NCBI GenBank assembly: GCA_002205965.3
Contig: NADL03000655.1
Coordinates: forward strand, 434,001 to 498,000
Source: Kappaphycus alvarezii
Lineage: Eukaryota; Rhodophyta; Florideophyceae; Gigartinales; Solieriaceae
Reading direction: 5' to 3'
DNA: 64,000 nt
Under the pieces are notes generated by a model. It saw nothing but the letters and a program-made list of their open reading frames with translations. It made no database searches and had not been told where the DNA came from. The position numbers were made by a program, and so were the translations under genes. This document shows, piece by piece, positions 59,383-64,000 of the stretch. Within the stretch, counting starts at the first letter, position 1. Every line of letters begins with the position of its first letter.

Positions 59383-60300
59383 ATGAGTCTTAACACTGCT
59401 CATATATCTTTCACAGTGAGCAATAATCAAGATGTTGAAGAGTTCCAATACACGTATGCTAATGTTTTAATGAGAGAAAAGAACTTTGAAGAGAAGTCCG
59501 CGAGAATATTTGCCTATCTTTTTGGTGATGCAAAGAGCAAATAAAAAGCAAATTTCGTCGATAGGTGGTCCCTAAATGGAAATCGGTGCAAATTATATGA
59601 CGTGCGTGAGTTGATTGTGAAAGGATACGCGAAGGAACTTGAACCAGATGATATCATCCGTTCTGCCGTAGAGGCCTGCGTCAACTTCAACAATTTGTAA
59701 GGCTTATTTTTTTGTTATGTGATCTCTACGAGAAGGCTGGGTTCAACTCCCAAGCCAAGTACGCAATGCTGCGTAATGCGGCAATGGAGGATAAGAGGCT
59801 CTCCGACTTCCTCCTCATTAATGGGCCTCATAGATTCAATGACCTGAAGTGCTCTATTCAGGAGTTTTTAAGAATTCTTAGACAGTGAACTACCGAAGGG
59901 AGGCCATAAATCGGTCTCATTCGTGCATCCTGAAAAAAACTGCCAAAGGTCAGCTACCAGCTCAGCGGCGTTCGAAGCCGTGAGAAGCGATGTCAGAAAT
60001 TTGGAAGATCGACTGGAAAACCGGTTCGACAATCGACTGGACATGATAAAGTCACAGTTGGAGAGACTTGCTCTGACCATCAAGAAAAACTAGTCCGGCA
60101 TTTCGAAGGCCACAAATTTCTGCGTCTACTTCCATGAGCCTGCACACTTTTCAAATAATTGTCCGGAGAATCCACATCGGAATATTCGTCGTGGAAAGTG
60201 CGGTCGCTAAGGTCACCATGAAAACAACTGCTTTACTAAAGATAATATATGGGCCACTATCCCGGAGGCATGGAGCGCGTCTGGCCCTGAAGTGAAAATT
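59383..60300 (+). pseudogene. Gypsy C gag
   Basis: It starts with Met near 59,383 (MSLNTAHISFTVSNNQDVEE) and continues FQYTYANVLMREKNFEEK and IFAYLFGDAKSK up to a stop at about 59,542, then DRWSLNGNRCKLYDVRELIV. Further shifts follow. A coiled segment (NLEDRLENRFDNRLDMIKSQ) precedes a damaged knuckle region at about 60,120-60,240: CVYFHEPAHFSNNC lacks the second Cys, and CGR-stop-GHHENNC is broken by a stop. Confidence 0.75.
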
Positions 60301-61170
60301 ATGCAAAAAAAGAAGGATTACAAATTGGCCAACGCTGGGAACGTATCTATCGCTGACAAAATCGGTCAAGTCAATGTGAAAAAATGCGGGCTTTGTTACA
60401 AATCTGACTTCGGAAGGTTTTGCGACGAACCTTGGTCTCGAAATTGTTCCAACTGCAAGGAGTATAACTTTTGCGGATGAAAACGTATCAAAATGTACAG
60501 GAACTGTTGGCAATGTTCCCGTGTTCTTCGGGGACTCGAAATTTGATATGGACTTCTTCGTTATGACCGAGCTACCTCTCGATGCCATCATTGGCTGTCC
60601 GAAAATGGAGGGACCGGGAAAGTGCATTGACTGTAGAAACCAAGTGTCTCGGTTCAAATCTGAAGCATAAACGTAAATATGCCCCTAGACGTTGTCAAAA
60701 GCGTGAAACCAGAAGAATTGAGGGAAAAAGACAGTGAAAAATTTCACCTCTAACTATGACAGCGAAGGTTCAGAATCAAACAACCCCTTCTACAATCGAA
60801 AATTTTTTGATAGAAGGATGCTAAACTTCGCATGGAATTGTTACGATTGTTTTTGGGATACAGAAGACGACTGAAATATAAGAGCAAATATGGGCTCTTA
60901 GTTTTTAGCAGTTTGCGGTAGACATTGGATTCGAGAACAGGATTGACAATGTGAAAGATGAATTTTCATCCGAGGCAGCGGAGGATTCGAAGACACTCAA
61001 ATCCAAAAATATGGACGAAACGGAAGTGGCTTATCAAAACGAAGATGGAAATGGTCACCAGAAAGAAGAGCAAAATATCTTGGATATTATTGGAAAATTG
61101 AAACACCTTCCCTCTGTTACCTCTGAGAAAATGTTAGGGGTATTATCATCTCCTGGATTCATCGCATAGA
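60300..61170 (+). pseudogene. Gypsy C protease and linker
   Basis: A plus reading ATNLGLEIVPTARSITFADE (about 60,420-60,480) and then VPVFFGDSKFDMDFFVMTEL and DAIIGCPKMEG (about 60,510-60,610) matches the second half of the protease fold. The catalytic Asp-Thr/Ser-Gly segment is not readable. A Glu/Lys-rich linker (60951-61169) precedes the polymerase. Confidence 0.6.
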
Positions 61171-61199
61171 TTGTTTTCGATTTAAGACAGCCGAGTGTA

Positions 61200-62390
61200 C
61201 TGTTTACTCACTACTTCTACATCACTGATCTAAAGCCAATCTACCATATGCCTAGGCGCCAACCATCAAAATATGACAAGTTCAATTCGGATAATGTTGC
61301 AAGTATCCTCCCAAATGGATTTATTCGACCAACCTCATCACCATGGTCATTTCCTGTCGTGGTTGCTCCCAAAAAGGATGTAAAAATTCGCTTTTGCGTT
61401 GATTACCGACAGTTAAACTAAAGAATGATGACAGGTCGGTTTCTGATTCCCAATATGGAGAAAATAATCGAAGATTTGAAGGACAGGGGGTATTTTACAT
61501 CAGCTGACCTGCACACTGGCTGTTGGAAAATTCTGTTAGATGAAAATTTTAAGTACAAAACGAATTTTACCAGAAAAATCGGTACCTTCAGATTAGAGGT
61601 GATGCCTTTTGGTCTCATAAGTGCACCAGCTACATTCCAAAGATTGATGAACGAATTTTTGAAAGTATTTCCACTTGTGAGGGTTTACATCGATGATGTG
61701 GTACTATTCTCAAAAACTTTGGACCAGCACATATCGTATGTCAAGACAGTAGGGAATATAATATCATAGTATAGCTTGGAAATCAAATTGAGCAAGTACT
61801 TTTTTGCGCAATGATCTATAAAGCCACTGGGACATATGGTAGATCGAGGATGAATCAAGGTCGATCCGGAAAAAACGAAAGAGATCGAGCTAGCATCAAG
61901 ACATACTTCAAATACGGAAGCAAGAAGCTTCCGTGTCCTAGCTTTGTATTACCTAAGGTTTATCAAAGACTAAGCCATGAAAGCTGCACCACTACACGCT
62001 GAAACTGCGAAAATGGGAAGTTTTCCTGGAATAAGGGAATGCAGACTGCATTAGACGAACTCAAAAAGAAGTTATGCGCCCCTCCAGTACTCATATATCC
62101 ATATTTTTAAAGCCATTTATAGGGAAAACAGATGCATTACGCCGTTCAATGGGAGCAGCTCTGTCCCAAAACGACAAAAAAGGAAGGTTAAATTCTATTC
62201 AATACGCAAGTCGCCCTTTAAATGGTGCGGAGACGAGATAATTTATATGTGAGAAAGAAGCATTGGCCTTCGTATTTGCATCGAATAATTTTCGTATCTA
62301 TCAAATTTCATTCGAACATTTTTTTTCATAACTGACCACCGGGAACTGAAAGCAGCATTCCAAAAGAAATATGTTCATCACCGGTTTTCT
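61200..62390 (+). pseudogene. Gypsy C reverse transcriptase and RNase H
   Basis: Motifs in order: FIRPTSSPWSFPVVVAPKKD and FCVDYRQLN with a stop just after (61419). YFTSADLHTGCWKILLD carries motif A, and VMPFGLISAPATFQRLM follows. VRVYIDDVVLFSKTLDQHIS has YIDD, inside the 61425-61769 open frame. Beyond shifts near 61,770, LHAETAK and PPVLIYPYF-type readings lead into RNase H: GKTDALRRSMGAALSQND, IQYASRPLNGAETR and CEKEALAFVFA. The region ends at the mariner-type insertion at 62392. Confidence 0.85.
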
Positions 62391-62391
62391 A

Positions 62392-62804
62392 GTGTCTATA
62401 GGACCATTGTCCTTATATGAGGACATAGTTTGGGAATAATTTTTTAAAGTAAAAATATTCTTTTTCTGTCGTTTTTTTGGGAATCTATAGTTTCAACATT
62501 AGTGATCCTCGATAAAAACAAACTTTTCAGTAATTTTAGCGCTAGGAAGGTTACGGAACACTTTACCCCACTTGATAAGCTTCGATTTTAGTGCCAATTT
62601 GTCACATTTTATCTTGTAGTTGAATGCTGCAGCCGAAGTGGTGTAGAGTTGAAACCTTTGAGCACCTTTTTTAATTCTATTTTTTTGGCGTATAATTTTT
62701 AGGAATTATTGACTGGCCCCCAAAATGTCTTTTACTTACTGTACATTTTTATATGATAAAAAGGTTTGTGCTCATATGAGGACAACTCTATGACGGATAG
62801 ACAC
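62392..62804. mobile_element. 413-bp mariner-type miniature element
   Basis: It is bounded by TA on each side (62390-62391 and 62805-62806). The ends are GTGTCTAT (left) and ATAGACAC (right), and imperfect similarity continues inward: TTGTCCTTATATGAG on the left against CTCATATGAGGACAA read on the opposite strand at the right. No protein is encoded. TA duplication plus GTGTCTAT-type ends suit a Tc1/mariner-mobilised MITE. It interrupts gypsy C at the end of RNase H. Confidence 0.75.
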
Positions 62805-62810
62805 TAGGTG

Positions 62811-63354
62811 TGTCGAAATTCTGGCAGAAACTCGGTTTGAAATTGTATACAGACATGGACGCAGTAATCAGCCGAGCGACCGAGCGACAGATCTTTTGAG
62901 GCTAGAATCCAAGAACTACTAAAATGCGTTCCGCTTTATTGTATGTAGACAAGTCCGCACTATACAGGACCGCGGGTTCTTCTAGACGGACGACTCCGGG
63001 CAATGGCTGAACCAATTGCCCACTCAAGCGAGAAAAGGACCGGAAGAAAACTCCACCACATGAACCGAGGATTCAGGAGGCTTAAAAACTCCTGCTGTAA
63101 GCACTTAAGCTTACAGATAGAGACGGCGACGACAACGGCGAGAACGCTAGACGAGCGAGCTTGACGACCAGCCCGCAAGGCTGGAAAGAACACAACCCCT
63201 CGCAAGACGTCAAAATTTCCGGTGGATTTAGGCGTGGCAGGGTACAGTGGACTTCGCAAACCTTGTTCGAGTAGTAGAGCCATACTTGTACACCTTTCCC
63301 AGTTCGTCGTACTCACTCGTTTTTTTGAGGATTTCTAAATAATAAACATCAACA
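62811..63354 (+). mobile_element. LTR-like block, GC-richer than surroundings
   Basis: The block begins TGTCGAAATTC and ends CATCAACA, so TG...CA, with AATAAA at 63341 near the 3' end as in many LTRs. It is 544 bp and noticeably richer in GC (about 62,940-63,300) than flanking DNA, which suggests later arrival. No target duplication was found (AGGTG versus TGGAG). Downstream, gypsy C integrase resumes. Confidence 0.5.
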
Positions 63355-63419
63355 TGGAGCTCAGAGAATAGGTGCGTAGGAATCAAGAGGCCTTTTCCCT
63401 GTGAGATGGAAAGCTCTTT

Positions 63420-64000
63420 CGACTTACTACGGCTAGGCCCCGACTAGTGGCCTATTTGATAGAGTTTTTGAAGATCTTAAGGAATTTTCATGATGGGATA
63501 GGTCATTGGGATCCCAGAACAACGAAAACATTCTTTGCAGAAAGATTTCGGTTCCCCAACATGCAAAAGGATGTATACCTGTTTGAGAAAAGCTGTGATG
63601 TTCGTTAAAAGTTCGCCCCAATCCGAAAGTGCAATAATACACTTAGTTTCTCGGTTTCAGGCCTTTTTGAAATCTTCTCAATCGACTTTGCCGTTCTATC
63701 CAAAGAAATTTCTTCTGGAAACAAATATCTTCTCATAGGAGTAGAACAACTCACTGGATGAAAATTGGCATTCTCATTTAAGAAGGCTACTGTAGAGGTG
63801 GTCCTCACTTCCGTGTAACAAGAAATAATTGATCCATTTGGATTCCCTAAAAGGATCGTTTCGGATAACGCTCTTTGTTTCAATTCAGTTACGTTTCTTC
63901 ATTTTTTGAGGAGTAATGTTATTTAATTGAAAACGGTTCTCACCTAAGCTCCTATATCCAAAAGGAAACCAAAAAGAATGGCAGGAACAATCAAACGAGC
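63420..64000 (+). pseudogene. Gypsy C integrase, truncated by window end
   Basis: The zinc module is NFHDGIGHWDPRTTKTFFAE and then FEKSCDVR, where the second Cys pair is lost. The core shows SIDFAVLSKE (first Asp), YLLIGVEQLTG and PFGFPKRIVSDNALCFNS (second Asp). The third acidic position, near 63,975, reads KRKPKRMAGTIKRA, with Lys in place of Glu. Stops interrupt the frame in at least four places. Confidence 0.8.

Larger units (their letters stand above)
59383..64000 (+). mobile_element. Ty3/gypsy retrotransposon C (degenerate, runs off the window)
   Basis: Gag, protease, reverse transcriptase, RNase H and integrase are all detectable in order on the plus strand, with the element leaving the window inside the integrase core. 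It belongs to a different subfamily from A and B and is related to remnant D. Two insertions separate RNase H from integrase: a 413-bp mariner-type miniature element (62392-62804) and a 544-bp LTR-like block (62811-63354). Confidence 0.85.

Noticed and set aside
1-64000. CRISPR array, bacterial operons, rRNA
   Set aside because: No regularly spaced identical repeats, no Shine-Dalgarno-led gene runs and no rRNA-like stretches. All content is eukaryotic transposon type.

Overview
The window looks like a repeat-dominated stretch of a eukaryotic nuclear genome, most likely a fungus or fungus-like organism. The lineage cannot be fixed from this window; an early-diverging fungus is only a guess. 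There are no bacterial operons, and I found no intact host gene. Almost everything recognisable is a transposable element or its wreckage: an R2-like non-LTR reverse transcriptase family, at least four Ty3/gypsy elements, a Tc1/mariner element, a PIF/Harbinger element, a hAT element, several small non-autonomous elements and LTR-like insertions.

Layout. 1-11.4 kb (balanced to GC-rich): four or more broken copies of one non-LTR reverse transcriptase family in both orientations, including a near-identical inverted repeat, plus GC-rich sequence of unknown nature. 11,481-16,674: a complete Tc1/mariner element (25-bp perfect terminal inverted repeats, TA duplication) into whose transposase gene a complete two-gene PIF/Harbinger element (12,410-16,020, TAA duplication) has inserted. 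17.0-22.5 kb and 24.6-29.4 kb: two related Ty3/gypsy elements sharing a roughly 300-bp leader; the first carries a 534-bp insertion in pol, the second a small inverted-repeat element at the start of gag. Between them (22.8-24.4 kb) lies a minus-strand decayed gene of unknown function. 29.6-30.3 kb: a truncated, divergent histone H3-like gene with a CT-rich leader and repeated upstream motifs.

At about 30.83 kb composition changes abruptly to AT-rich DNA that continues to the end of the window. This half holds heavily decayed elements: a second Tc1-like copy (31.1-31.7 kb), a hAT transposase (34.3-36.1 kb), a gypsy integrase piece (38.3-39.0 kb), two non-LTR pieces (45.0 and 47.5 kb), a gypsy gag/protease piece (48.4-49.8 kb) and a longer gypsy element from 59.4 kb to the window end. 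That last element is itself interrupted by a 413-bp mariner-type miniature element and a 544-bp LTR-like block.

The genes do not form a pathway. The region records successive insertions, and the nesting order can be read from target-site duplications. The strongest observations are the exact Harbinger-in-Tc1 nest, the H3-like fragment with changed tail lysines, a covarying leader stem-loop shared by two gypsy elements, the unknown minus-strand gene at 22.8-24.4 kb, and a strong excess of the heptamer TACTGTA/TACAGTA across the whole window.
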